Source of the DNA: Eubacterium sp.
GTDB taxonomy: Bacteria; Bacillota_A; Clostridia; Peptostreptococcales; Anaerovoracaceae
Assembly: GCA_017425345.1 (NCBI GenBank)
Contig: JAFOML010000056.1
Coordinates: 1-42,983 of the forward strand
Reading direction: 5' to 3'
Length of the DNA: 42,983 bases
Shown: one piece after another, positions 1 through 8,976 of the stretch
Position numbering within the stretch: the stretch's first letter is position 1
Layout of the letters: every line of letters begins with the position of its first letter
Position numbers and translations under genes: made by a program
Notes under the pieces: model-generated
Seen by the model: the letters and a program-made list of their open reading frames with translations, nothing else
The model's database searches: none
Told to the model about the DNA's origin: nothing

Positions 1-2341
1 ACCAGCGTAGGCGCCTGCTTGACACCGAACTTCGCAACCATGTCCTTCTCCTCGTTCGCATTGAGCGTCTGGTATTCGACTCCGGCCTTGTCCAGGAGTG
101 CGCCTGCTGCTTTACAGTTCGGGCAGGTCGGCGTCTTGAACAAAATCGCTGCCGGGCCTTCCTTCTCAGCCGCCGGAGCCTCCACAGGCTCTGCCTTCGG
201 AGCCGGTCTCGTCGGAACGGCTGCAGCCTTGGAATCATCCGGCGCCGGGTTCGGTCCTACGTGCGTCAGATGCGAATGTCCGATATCATAGACCAGACGG
301 TCTCTGTATTCCTGTGCCTTACCGTCGTTCCAGTTCTGTACCGGACGGTAGTAACCCGTAATACGGCTGTAGACCTCTGTCTTCTGTCCGCAGATCGGGC
401 AGGTGAACTGCTCGCCGGTCAGATAACCATGATCCTTGCAGACCGAGTAGGTCGGCGACATGGTGTAATACGGCAGCTTGTAGTTCTCTGCGATCTTCCG
501 TACCAGGTTTGCAGCAGCCTTCCAGTCAGGCAGCTTCTCGCCGAGGAACGCGTGGAATACGGTTCCGGACGTGTAGAGCGTCTGCAGATCGTCCTGGATG
601 TCCAGCGCGGAGAACACGTCCTCCGTGTAGCCGACCGGCAGGTGCGAAGAGTTGGTGTAATACGGAGTGCCGTTCATGTTCGCGGTGATGATGTCCGGAT
701 AGATCTCCTTATCATGCTTCGCAAAACGATACGTTGTAGACTCCGCCGGTGTTGCTTCCAGATTGAACAGATCGCCGTACTTCTCCTGGTAATCGGAGAG
801 GCGGTCTCTCATGTGGTTCAGCACGTCACGCGCAAAACGCTGTACCTTAGGATCGGTCAGATCCGCACCCAGCCAATTAGCGTACAGACCCACCTCGTTC
901 ATACCGATCAGGCCGATCGTGGAGAAGTGGTTCTCAAACGATCCCAGATAACGCTTGGTGTACGGATACAGACCCTGCTCGAGCAGTGTCGTGATGACTC
1001 TGCGCTTGGTGTTCAGGCTGCGGGCTGCGATATCCATCAGGTCGTCCAGGCGCTTGTAGAAGTCGGTCTCATCCTTCGCCAGATACGCGATGCGCGGCAG
1101 GTTGATCGTTACAACACCGATCGATCCTGTGGATTCGCCGCTTCCGAAGAATCCGCCGGACTTGCGTCTGAGCTCTCTCAGGTCAAGACGCAGTCTGCAG
1201 CACATGGAACGGACATCGCTCGGTTCCATCTCGGAATTGATATAGTTGGAGAAATACGGGGTTCCGTACTTGGCTGTCATCTCAAACAGGAGCTTGTTGT
1301 TCTCGGTCTCGCTCCAGTCAAAGTCTTTCGTGATAGAATAGGTCGGGATCGGATACTGGAATCCGCGTCCATTGGCATCACCCACGATCATGATCTCGAT
1401 GAACGCCTTATTGACCATATCCATCTCTTTCTGGCAGTCTCCGTAGGTGAAGTCCATCTCTTCTCCGCCGATGATCGCCGGCAGGTTCTTCAGGTCAGCC
1501 GGAACTGTCCAGTCCAGAGTAACGTTGGAGAACGGCGCCTGCGTGCCCCAGCGGGACGGTGTGTTCACGCCGTATACGAACGACTGCACGCACTGCTTGA
1601 CCTCTTTCTGAGAAAGGTCATCCACCTTGACAAACGGGGCAAGATAGGTATCAAAGGACGAGAAGGCCTGCGCGCCTGCCCACTCATTCTGCATGATGCG
1701 AGGAAGTTTACCATCTGGTTGCACAGCGTGGAAAGATGCCGCGCCGGAGATGATGTGATCTTACCCGGAACGCCGCCCAGTCCTTCCTGGATCAGCTGCT
1801 TGAGGCTCCATCCTGCGCAGTAGCCTGTGAGCATGGACAGGTCGTGCAGATGGATCGCAGCGGTTCTGTGCGCATTCGCGACCTCATCATCATAGACCTC
1901 ACTCAGCCAGTAGTTCGCCGTGATGGCGCCGGAGTTGGAAAGGATGAGTCCGCCGACGGAATACGTAACAGTGGAATTCTCCTTGACGCGCCAGTCATTG
2001 ATCTTCAGATAATTATCAACCAGATCCTTATAGTTCAGCAGAGTGGAGTTGATGTTACGGACCTTCTCACGCTGTCTTCTGTACAGGATATAGGCCTTGG
2101 CCACGTCCGCGTAACCGGATTCCGACAGCACCTTCTCTACGCTGTCCTGAATCTCCTCGACGGTGATCTTTCCGTCTACGATCTTCTCCTCAAAGTCTGC
2201 CGTTACATGCAGAGAGATCAGCTCGATCACGCTTGGATGATACTGCTTTTCCAGCGCTTCAAAAGCCTTAGTGATCGCAGCGCTGATCTTTCCGATCTGA
2301 AATTCTGCGATCTTACCATCTCTCTTTACAACCTCATACAT
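1..2341 (-). CDS. nrdD: Anaerobic (class III) ribonucleoside-triphosphate reductase NrdD with C-terminal glutaredoxin-like domain; frameshifted and partial
   Basis: Reduces ribonucleoside triphosphates to dNTPs under anoxia with a glycyl radical. From the ATG at 2341 (GGGGGG upstream) the protein opens with an ATP cone (about residues 1-95) and the 10-strand barrel region. At about 1699 one base is missing: CTC-G-CATC should read CTC-GGC-ATC. The frame then shifts and the protein continues in the neighbouring frame through SMCCRL, a zinc site (SVCKDH and CPICG) and the glycyl-radical segment RITGYYRPVQNW. An Ala/Pro/Glu linker (about 250-165) leads into a glutaredoxin/thioredoxin-like domain with the redox pair CPNC (about 165-1), cut by the window edge. 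Such fusions suggest a thiol reductant rather than formate, as known for NrdH-dependent NrdD proteins (inference). The break is either a sequencing or assembly error or a real mutation. No other ribonucleotide reductase is in the window. Confidence 0.9.
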
Positions 2342-2407
2342 AAAAAAAGCCCCCCAATCTATTCTATCGTAATACCGCGAGGATGCGGCGTATTGACTAC
2401 ACATTTT

Positions 2408-2436
2408 ATGATACACCCTCCGGCATGGACTGTCAA
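2408..2436 (-). promoter_or_regulatory. Sigma-A promoter of nrdD
   Basis: On the minus strand TTGACA (2436-2431) and TATCAT (2413-2408) are separated by exactly 17 bases. Transcription would start about 60 bases upstream of the nrdD ATG. The -35 hexamer lies inside the second NrdR box, which fits repression by NrdR. Confidence 0.7.
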
Positions 2437-2478
2437 TATATTAGGGGCAACAGTTTATTTATACACAATATATAGTGG
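2431..2478 (-). promoter_or_regulatory. Tandem NrdR boxes upstream of nrdD
   Basis: Plus-strand 2463-2478 reads acacaatatatagtgg, nearly identical to the NrdR box consensus ACACWATATATWGTGT. A weaker copy, tgtcaatatattaggg, lies at 2431-2446. The boxes are 32 bp apart centre to centre, the three-turn spacing typical of NrdR site pairs. The second box covers the nrdD -35 element. NrdR is the zinc-finger/ATP-cone repressor of ribonucleotide reductase genes; its own gene is not in the window. Confidence 0.8.
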
Positions 2479-2480
2479 TT

Positions 2481-3173
2481 TTAGTCAATCCCACGGATTT
2501 CAACGGTTTCGACAGATTCCGCCATTATTTTAGAAAAAATTTCCATTTCCTCCCTCGAAAAACCGTGCAGATTTCCGTAAGGAACGGATTCCCGGTCTGT
2601 GAAATTTTGTAAAAAATAGCGCTTTGCTCCGCGGATCATTTCTCCGATCTCGCGGAAGTCCCTTTCTTCATGAAACTCCCGGACGCAGGTCGTACGGAAC
2701 TCGTAATCGATGCCGCTGCTCAGCAGAAGGTCGATGCTCTCCTGCACGCGTTTCAGGTTAAAGGAAGGCAGCCCGATGGTCATCGCGTACTTGTCCGGGC
2801 TGTTCTTGACGTCCATCGCGACATAATCCGCGAGCCCTTCCGAGAGGATCCGGCGGAGCATGGCGGGATGGTTGCCGTTGGTATCGACTTTTGTCGCAAA
2901 ACCTAATTCGCGCACTTCCGAAAGAAACGCCGGCAGCTCCCGGTTCATGCAGGGCTCCCCACCTGTGACCGCGACGCCGTCGAGCAGACCCTGCCGTTTC
3001 CGCAGAAAGGCAAATACCTCGTCCGCCTCCATAATGGCCGGAGCGGATCCGTCCACCAGCTCGTAATTATGGCAGTACGGGCAGCGGAAATCACACGTAC
3101 CCAGAAAGACCGTGCAGGCAGTGTGGCTGGGGAAGTCGAGGAGCGTTAGTTTTTGTAACCCATGTATCTTCAT
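2481..3173 (-). CDS. nrdG: Anaerobic ribonucleoside-triphosphate reductase activating protein (radical SAM)
   Basis: Installs the glycyl radical on NrdD by reductive cleavage of S-adenosylmethionine. The 230-residue protein opens with MKIHGLQKLTLLDFP and carries the CX3CX2C cluster motif at C27, C31 and C34 (CDFRCPYC), followed by the glycine-rich SAM motif VTGGEP. Length and the TLLDFP opening match the clostridial NrdG-like family. A strong ribosome site (GGAGGAATACG) precedes the ATG at 3173. It starts only 10 bases after the DUF4037 gene ends and precedes nrdD, the reverse of the usual nrdD-nrdG order. Its stop codon lies next to the first NrdR box, so nrdD can be transcribed both by read-through and from its own promoter. 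Confidence 0.9.
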   Translation of the reverse strand: MKIHGLQKLTLLDFPSHTACTVFLGTCDFRCPYCHNYELVDGSAPAIMEADEVFAFLRKRQGLLDGVAVTGGEPCMNRELPAFLSEVRELGFATKVDTNGNHPAMLRRILSEGLADYVAMDVKNSPDKYAMTIGLPSFNLKRVQESIDLLLSSGIDYEFRTTCVREFHEERDFREIGEMIRGAKRYFLQNFTDRESVPYGNLHGFSREEMEIFSKIMAESVETVEIRGID

Positions 3174-3183
3174 CGTATTCCTC

Positions 3184-4125
3184 CTAAACAGCCGCGAGCA
3201 CGTGCAGATTGCGCAGCGCGCCGTCCGCTATGCCGTCGTTCACGGAATAGGCATGCTTCTCCAGATCGCCGCAATTTGCCCTGGTCAGGCCCTGATCGAT
3301 CAGCTCGTCGATCAGATCTGCTGCGATTTCCTCGATGAGATAGTACTTTCCATCGTACATATCATCGCTGTTATCCGTCGTTAAAAGATATTCCAGCTGC
3401 TCCGCGGTCTTCTGCCCGTCCGGCAGCGCCCGCAGCGCGCGGAAACTCCATTTATAATAAGGTTCGTACACCTGCGCGAGCAGAAACTCCGCGCTCATCG
3501 CGTGCGTCACAAACGCAGACACGGCAAGCTGCGCTGCCGCCCGTTCACCGTGCTGAATGCAGCGCATATAGTTGTACTGGCCGGATTGCGCCATCAGAAG
3601 CAGATGGCCCGCCAGTTTTTTCCGGCGGATATCTTCCGGGTACTTGCACAGCCGCTCACGAAGACCGGTCAGTTCGCCGGTGTTGTCAAAGAACAGCTCT
3701 CCGTTCGTCACCTCCGCCAGCGCCTGCGTCGGGAGGCTGAGCCACTGCGCGGGTGTCAGATTTCCGTCTTCGGAACCCAGTTTTTCCGTCAGAAATTCCG
3801 AGATTCTGAGAACCCCGCGGCGCGCGCCGCCCACCGGCTGCATCAGGCTCCGCCGGTGACCCATATATTCCTTCGGAAGCTTGGCATAAGCTCTCTCCAG
3901 CAGAAATGCGGTCCTGCGGTCGACGATGTCTTCACCGGGCAGAAAAATGCAGAACCCGGGTTCCCAGTCATGATCCTGCGAAATCGCGTCATCCCATCCG
4001 AAGCACTCCGAACCGCTCCCGATCAGTCCGGCCGCAAGGTGCGGCAGCACTTCCGGAAACTGCTCTTCCAGCATCGGACGGCCGTATTCCTGATAATAGC
4101 CTCTAGCCAGTTCAAGTCCGTTCAT
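3184..4125 (-). CDS. DUF4037 domain-containing protein (nucleotidyltransferase-like)
   Basis: A protein of about 313 residues with the DUF4037 signature near its N-terminus: GLIGSGSECFGWDD followed by SQDHDW, an arrangement resembling the GS-x-D-x-D centre of nucleotidyltransferase folds. The remainder is mostly helical with no recognisable second domain. The start at 4125 (MNGLELARG) is preferred because GGAG lies 6 bases upstream. An in-frame ATG at 4140 would overlap the preceding TPR gene as ATGA and is the alternative. The tight pairing with a TPR protein suggests that the two act together. Substrate and role are unknown, and linkage to nrdG may be only operonic. Confidence 0.75.
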   Translation of the reverse strand: MNGLELARGYYQEYGRPMLEEQFPEVLPHLAAGLIGSGSECFGWDDAISQDHDWEPGFCIFLPGEDIVDRRTAFLLERAYAKLPKEYMGHRRSLMQPVGGARRGVLRISEFLTEKLGSEDGNLTPAQWLSLPTQALAEVTNGELFFDNTGELTGLRERLCKYPEDIRRKKLAGHLLLMAQSGQYNYMRCIQHGERAAAQLAVSAFVTHAMSAEFLLAQVYEPYYKWSFRALRALPDGQKTAEQLEYLLTTDNSDDMYDGKYYLIEEIAADLIDELIDQGLTRANCGDLEKHAYSVNDGIADGALRNLHVLAAV

Positions 4126-4136
4126 CTCTGTCTCCA

Positions 4137-4979
4137 TCATTCTTTTTCTGCAGCGTAGATCTGTTCTGACGTCTTCTGCAAATCTTCGGCCGCCAGAAAA
4201 TAACCGTAGTAGGAGAAGGCAGGCGCGCACTTCTCACACACGAATGCGTAATAACCGTCTCTCGGCGCCCCGCTGTCTCTCAGCAGGTCATAGGCGCGGT
4301 CCAGAAGATCGCAGATCTGCCGCTCCGCCGCTTCCATTCCGTCCCGTGCCGCAAGCAGGTCAGCCATGTTGAGACAGGTGATTGCCTGCTCAAGCTCGCC
4401 GTTCGGTACGCGTCCCATGACTTCCATCGCTTTTCCGTACAGCTCATACGCGTCGTCATAGCGCTGCAGCGCGGTGCAGGTCAGCGCCATGTTGTTGTAG
4501 AGACCGCCGAGCAGCGATGGATCTGTACCCGTTATGGACTCGTACACTGCCCTTGCTTTTTCAAACAGTTCCATGGCACGTTCGTTCTCCGAGAACGCGT
4601 TTAAAGCAGTCCCCGCATTGACATAGGTCGTGCCTGCGCTGATCGTATCCTCGAACGCGAGTCTTTCCAGCAGGGAAAGCGCTTTCTCCACGTGTTCGAG
4701 CGCCTTTTCTTTCTCTCCGGTCTTCCGGTAGTGTCCGATCAGTTCATTTCGCAGCACCAGTTCTCCGCGCAGATCTCTTCCGAGTCCCGCCTCCTCGAGC
4801 CAGTACAGCAGATGCCGCTCTGCGCCGGCATAATCCCGTCGGCTCATGTAGTCATTCATTTTTTCGATGATCCGACGCTGCGGAACCGCTTTTACCTCCG
4901 CTGTGACGCCGTACGGTTCTTCGCAGAGCACACAGCGCGGCTCCAGGTAATCACCCGGTTCGATCGGTTTGTTTGTCAT
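4137..4979 (-). CDS. Tetratricopeptide-repeat protein
   Basis: A 280-residue soluble protein without signal peptide. The N-terminus carries a CX2C pair (CVLCEEP), possibly a small metal site. Residues about 40-230 are consecutive helix pairs of TPR type (for example GLYNNMALTCTALQRYDDAY). The C-terminus has a second CX2C (CEKCAP). An AGGAG ribosome site precedes the ATG at 4979. It overlaps the downstream DUF4037 gene, so the two are probably co-translated. It is separated from the lysine operon upstream by the terminator at 5031-5059. TPR scaffolds bind protein partners; the DUF4037 protein is the obvious candidate (inference). Confidence 0.75.
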   Translation of the reverse strand: MTNKPIEPGDYLEPRCVLCEEPYGVTAEVKAVPQRRIIEKMNDYMSRRDYAGAERHLLYWLEEAGLGRDLRGELVLRNELIGHYRKTGEKEKALEHVEKALSLLERLAFEDTISAGTTYVNAGTALNAFSENERAMELFEKARAVYESITGTDPSLLGGLYNNMALTCTALQRYDDAYELYGKAMEVMGRVPNGELEQAITCLNMADLLAARDGMEAAERQICDLLDRAYDLLRDSGAPRDGYYAFVCEKCAPAFSYYGYFLAAEDLQKTSEQIYAAEKE

Positions 4980-5030
4980 ATTCGTCTCCTGTTTCCTTTC
5001 ATCGAGAAAGAGAATTGGCTAACGGTAACG

Positions 5031-5059
5031 AAAAACCCGAGCGGCAAATGCCGCCCGGG
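5031..5059 (-). terminator. Intrinsic terminator of the lysine operon after atoA
   Basis: On the minus strand CCCGGGCGGCA and TGCCGCTCGGG pair around a short T-rich loop, with one G-U pair, and are followed by TTTTTC. It lies 22 bases past the atoA stop codon and separates the lysine operon from the TPR/DUF4037/nrdG genes. Confidence 0.8.
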
Positions 5060-5081
5060 ATAATCTGCGAGTGTCAGAGAA

Positions 5082-5744
5082 TTACTCCTCTTCCATCGGC
5101 TTCAGGTCGTCTGCAAAGATCAGCTTGCAGCCAGTTGCAGCCTGGATATCTTCCTTAGTGTAATCCGGGTGCAGCTCGGTAACGACCAGACCTTCCGGTC
5201 TGACTTCCATAACGCCCATCTCAGTTACGATCATGTCGACAACCTTCTCAGCGGTCAGCGGCAGGGTGCACTTCTCCAGGATCTTATGGTTACCCTTCTG
5301 GGTGTGGGTCATCGCGATGATAACCTTCTTAGCGCCGACTACCAGGTCCATAGCGCCGCCCATTCCGGCAACTTTCTTTCCAGGGATGATCCAGTTAGCC
5401 AGGTCGCCGTTCTCAGCAACCTGCATAGCGCCCAGTACGGTTGCGTCCAGATGTCCACCACGAACGATACCGAAGCTCTCAGAGGTGTCAAAGTACTTAA
5501 CACGCGGCAGGGCCTTGACGTATGTTCCGCCGGAGTCGATGATATCTACATCGATTCCAGGATCATTTACCGGCCAGGTCTCATCCAGTCCTGCGAATCC
5601 GTTCTCGGAATGCAGGGTAACGATGATATCTTCCGGAATATACTTTGCTACCAGAGTCGGAAGACCGATACCCAGGTTAGCGATGTCACCATCGTGCATC
5701 TCTTTCGCTACTCTTCTAGCGATTCTTTCTTTTATATCTGCCAT
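5082..5744 (-). CDS. atoA: Butyrate/acetoacetate CoA-transferase, beta subunit
   Basis: Subunit B of a 3-oxoacid CoA-transferase. In lysine fermentation it moves CoA from butyryl-CoA to acetoacetate (or related acids), releasing butyrate. The 220-residue protein shows GIGLPT at 26-31 and SENG with catalytic glutamate E47, which forms the glutamyl-CoA thioester in this family. GGAMDLVVGAKKVI is the usual subunit B core. Its start overlaps the 3' end of atoD by 13 bases, so the subunits are translationally coupled. It is the last gene of the kdd-to-atoA operon and is followed at once by an intrinsic terminator. Substrate preference is inferred from context; the fold alone does not settle it. 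Confidence 0.9.
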   Translation of the reverse strand: MADIKERIARRVAKEMHDGDIANLGIGLPTLVAKYIPEDIIVTLHSENGFAGLDETWPVNDPGIDVDIIDSGGTYVKALPRVKYFDTSESFGIVRGGHLDATVLGAMQVAENGDLANWIIPGKKVAGMGGAMDLVVGAKKVIIAMTHTQKGNHKILEKCTLPLTAEKVVDMIVTEMGVMEVRPEGLVVTELHPDYTKEDIQAATGCKLIFADDLKPMEEE

Positions 5745-6454
5745 TTCGGTTCTCCTTCCACTACATCATCTACCATAACGCCTGCAACTGCCCACATATC
5801 CGGATCCATTTCACCGATCTCTACCAGCTTTTCAGTTGCTACGACTACGTGGTCTGCAGCTCCAGCCATAACATAGTTGAAGTTCTTGGTTGCCTTGGCA
5901 CTGTAGAAGTTTCCGAATCTGTCACAGACAGAAGCTCTGCAGAAAGCATAGTCTGCGTGCAGCGGTCTCTCGAGCAGGTACTTAACACCGTCGATTACAA
6001 GAGTTTCTTTCTTTCTGCCCAGCTCGTCCAGCTCGGTCTCCATCGGAGTACCAACACCTACCGGTGTCAGGACGCCGCCCAGACCATAGTTAGCTGCTCT
6101 GATCTTCTCAGCCAGAGTTCCCTGCGGTACCAGTGTGTAGGTCAGGGAACCGTCTGAGAACTGCTCGTTCAGTCTCGGGTTAACACCAAGATGGGAAGCG
6201 ATAATGTGCTTAACCATGTGGTGCTCGAGTAATTTACCAACGCCTCTCGGAGTCTTTCCAGGGCCGTTAGCCGGCTGACCTTCTGCCAGTCCGCCGTCGT
6301 TTGCGATTACAGTCAGATCCTTAACGCCTTTTCTTACCAGTGCGTCCATCAGAATCTCCGGGGAACCTGTTGCCAGGAATCCGCCGACCATGATGGTCAT
6401 TCCGTCTTTAACGCCGGCAACTGCTTCATCGGCAGTTATTACTTTGTCAATCAT
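5732..6454 (-). CDS. atoD: Butyrate/acetoacetate CoA-transferase, alpha subunit
   Basis: Subunit A partner of the downstream atoA product. The protein of about 240 residues begins MIDKVITADEAVAGVKDG. It contains GGFLATGSPE, the CoA-binding glycine-rich segment, and GVGTPMETELDELG typical of subunit A. The ATG at 6454 is chosen because AAAGGTG lies just upstream; a longer reading frame to 6517 has no supporting ribosome site. A 150-base AT-rich gap separates it from kamE, and no convincing promoter or terminator was found there, so co-transcription with the kam genes is likely. Acetoacetate would be supplied by the Kce reaction, which is not encoded in the window. Confidence 0.9.
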   Translation of the reverse strand: MIDKVITADEAVAGVKDGMTIMVGGFLATGSPEILMDALVRKGVKDLTVIANDGGLAEGQPANGPGKTPRGVGKLLEHHMVKHIIASHLGVNPRLNEQFSDGSLTYTLVPQGTLAEKIRAANYGLGGVLTPVGVGTPMETELDELGRKKETLVIDGVKYLLERPLHADYAFCRASVCDRFGNFYSAKATKNFNYVMAGAADHVVVATEKLVEIGEMDPDMWAVAGVMVDDVVEGEPKWQI

Positions 6455-6604
6455 ATTAATCACCTTTCTTATAAGATTTAATAGTTCTATGCCTTCGCCG
6501 ATCCTGCACCGACGCAAACATCATTGTCTATTTTACCTCAAAAGAACAAACTCTGCAACTGCTCTTATAAATTAATTGTTAGAAATTTATCACAATTTCT
6601 CCCA

Positions 6605-7402
6605 TTATCTGTCCGCTACGTTCGGTTTGTCCTTCCAGCCGCGCTTCTCGACCTCTTCCATGACGAAGGACATAACGTGCTCTGCATATTTTCCAGGGCC
6701 GAATCCTGCATCATATCCGAGTTCCTGTGCGAGCTCATGAGAGATTCTCGGGCCGCCGCAGCACAGGATGAACTTGTCACGAAGGCCTTCTGCCTCGAGC
6801 AGCTCGACCATGTTGGTCAGGTTCATGATGTGAACATCCTTCTGGGTAACGGTCTGGGAGACCAGAATAGCATCCGCATTGACTTCCTTTGCCTTTGCGA
6901 TCAGCTCTTCGTTCGGAACCTGCGATCCCATGTTGTAAGCGACGACGTTCTTGAAACGCTCCAGACCGAAGTGGCCGTGGAAGCCCTTCATCTGGATGAT
7001 CGCGTCGATACCTACGGTGTGCGCATCGGAACCGGTGGAGGCGCCGACTACGACGATGTCTCTGCCGATATGCTCGCCGATCCAGTTTCCGCACTCAACA
7101 CGGTCGAGGACTTCTACGTCGACCTTCTTGACGACGATCTTGGTGAAGTCGATCGTATGCGTGGACTTAGCATAAACAACAAAGAATGTATATCCCGGGC
7201 ACAGTTCATGATAATAGGTCACGTTCGCTTCCTGCATGCCCATCTTGCCAACATACTGCTTGGCGGCTTCTTCCGCTTCCTCTCCGTAAGGAACAGGAAG
7301 TGTAAAAGCAAGTTCCATATAGCCGTCGTTCAGAGTATCACCATACGGCTTGACTGATGTCAGATCTACCTGAGCCGGCGCGTTATTATTCTTGTTTGCC
7401 AT
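6605..7402 (-). CDS. kamE: Lysine 5,6-aminomutase, beta (B12-binding) subunit
   Basis: With KamD it moves the terminal amino group of beta-lysine from C6 to C5 using adenosylcobalamin and PLP, giving 3,5-diaminohexanoate. The 265-residue subunit carries the base-off B12 motif DAHTVG at 126-131 with H128 as cobalt ligand. K151 in GLERFKNVVAYN corresponds to the lysine that binds PLP in known beta subunits. The C-terminal half is the Rossmann-like cobalamin domain ending in GPRISHELAQELGYDAGFG. Its ATG overlaps the kamD stop codon (TAATG), consistent with equal expression of the two subunits. Family assignment is secure. Confidence 0.95.
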   Translation of the reverse strand: MANKNNNAPAQVDLTSVKPYGDTLNDGYMELAFTLPVPYGEEAEEAAKQYVGKMGMQEANVTYYHELCPGYTFFVVYAKSTHTIDFTKIVVKKVDVEVLDRVECGNWIGEHIGRDIVVVGASTGSDAHTVGIDAIIQMKGFHGHFGLERFKNVVAYNMGSQVPNEELIAKAKEVNADAILVSQTVTQKDVHIMNLTNMVELLEAEGLRDKFILCCGGPRISHELAQELGYDAGFGPGKYAEHVMSFVMEEVEKRGWKDKPNVADR

Positions 7403-8964
7403 TATTCTACACCTTCTTTTGCTAACATGAGAGGAATGAACGGATTGAAGTAGTGTTCGTCCTTCGTGCAGACGCCTTCCAGGCCGTGTCCGCCGTCAAA
7501 CGGTCTCTTGACACCACCGAACTTGCCCTGCTCGATCGTGGAGAACAGTCCTTCTTTTTCAATGTCTGCGAGCAGATCGTTCGCCTTGGACAGAACGAGC
7601 TGCGCTCTCTTCTGGATGATACCGTCTTTCTTGAACTCAACTTCTTCGCCGATGTGCTTTGCATTGTTGAAGATGTACTGCGCGTTCTCGATCGAGAGAT
7701 ATCTGTCCTGCATATGCGGTGTCAGGATTGCCTCTGTCAGCATTCCGAGGAGCTGCAGGGACTGTCCGGACCAGATTGCAACCAGATTGAACAGCGCGTC
7801 CTGAATGTGGCCGCGGAAGATGTTTCCGGTCATGTACTTGGTCGGCGGCATGTACTTGAGGCTTGCGTTCGGGAAGATCTCTCTTGCCATGATCGCCTGA
7901 GCAAGCTCATAGAGGAAGCCGTCTTCCATAGCAGGATCCATCTCAAACGCATGTCCAAGACCCATCTGCCACTCTTCGATGTTCGCCAGAACTGCGAACT
8001 GCTCGTTGATGAACTGAGATGCGGTTACGGTGTGAGCCGCTTCATATGCATCGTCTGTCGTCAGGTAGTTATCCTCGCCGGAGTTAAAGATGATACCGCA
8101 GTATCCGATGATGACACGGCTCATGAACTGGTCGACGAGTGTTCTCTGCATGTTGATGTCTCTGAACAGAATTCCGTAGATTGCGTCATTCAGCATGACG
8201 TCCAGTCTCTCCAGAGCTCCCATTGCTGCGATCTCAGGCATGCACATTCCGGAGGAGTAGTTGCACAGACGGATGTAACGGCCGACTTCTTCTCCGACCT
8301 CGTCCAGTGCTTTTCTCATGATGCGGAAGTTCTCCTGGGTCGCATAGGTTCCACCGAATCCCTCGGTTGTCGGTCCGTACGGAACATAGTCCAGCAGGGA
8401 CTGCGCAGTCGTTCTGATAACAGCGATGATATCAGCGCCCTGTCTTGCGGCTGCCTGCGCCTGTACGACGTCCTCGTAGATGTTTCCGGTTGCTACGATT
8501 ACGTACAGATACGGCTGCGGACCTTCGCCCAGTCTCTCAAGATACTCTTTTCTCTTTGCGGTCTGCTGGCGAATCTTCTTCAGGGATTCCAGAACATAAG
8601 GCATGATCGCCTCTTCTGCTTCCTTCGGGGATGCTGTGTCCAGCTTGGTGATATCCAGTTCTCCCGCGCCGACCGCCTCTGCGATCTCCTGCGGGGTCTT
8701 GCCTGTCTGGATCATGGCATTGCCCATCCAGAAAGCAGCGCCTCTCGGCAGTCCGCCTGCGGCCTTGATCTGATCGACCACGACGTTCGGAAGCGGATCT
8801 TCTACATCGTCGACACCGTCTACGCCGAGCAGTCTCAGAATTGTTCTCTCTGTACTTACCGTAGTATGCTCATCGATGAACTTCTGCATGTCTCTGGCGA
8901 TGTTGGCAGCATGCTGCCGAGCGCTGTCGACCATCTTAGGATCAATGTTTAATTTGCTTTTCAT
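7402..8964 (-). CDS. kamD: Lysine 5,6-aminomutase, alpha subunit
   Basis: Large catalytic subunit of the B12/PLP-dependent aminomutase. The 520-residue length and the opening KLNIDPKMVDSARQHA match the KamD family, which forms a PLP-binding barrel below the cobalamin of KamE. Conserved stretches include GLPRGAAFWMGNAM near residue 75 and QAAARQGADIIAVIR near 174. The start at 8964 follows AGGAG. It sits 12 bases after kamC and overlaps kamE by one base. The order kamB-kamC-kamD-kamE places the reactivation ATPase immediately before its client enzyme. Confidence 0.95.
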   Translation of the reverse strand: MKSKLNIDPKMVDSARQHAANIARDMQKFIDEHTTVSTERTILRLLGVDGVDDVEDPLPNVVVDQIKAAGGLPRGAAFWMGNAMIQTGKTPQEIAEAVGAGELDITKLDTASPKEAEEAIMPYVLESLKKIRQQTAKRKEYLERLGEGPQPYLYVIVATGNIYEDVVQAQAAARQGADIIAVIRTTAQSLLDYVPYGPTTEGFGGTYATQENFRIMRKALDEVGEEVGRYIRLCNYSSGMCMPEIAAMGALERLDVMLNDAIYGILFRDINMQRTLVDQFMSRVIIGYCGIIFNSGEDNYLTTDDAYEAAHTVTASQFINEQFAVLANIEEWQMGLGHAFEMDPAMEDGFLYELAQAIMAREIFPNASLKYMPPTKYMTGNIFRGHIQDALFNLVAIWSGQSLQLLGMLTEAILTPHMQDRYLSIENAQYIFNNAKHIGEEVEFKKDGIIQKRAQLVLSKANDLLADIEKEGLFSTIEQGKFGGVKRPFDGGHGLEGVCTKDEHYFNPFIPLMLAKEGVE

Positions 8965-8976
8965 CCTGCTGTCTCC

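Noticed and set aside
261..1823. Long plus-strand open frame opposite nrdD
   Set aside because: It is antisense to clear NrdD sequence; low-complexity Val/Leu/Arg composition, no ribosome site and no family resemblance.
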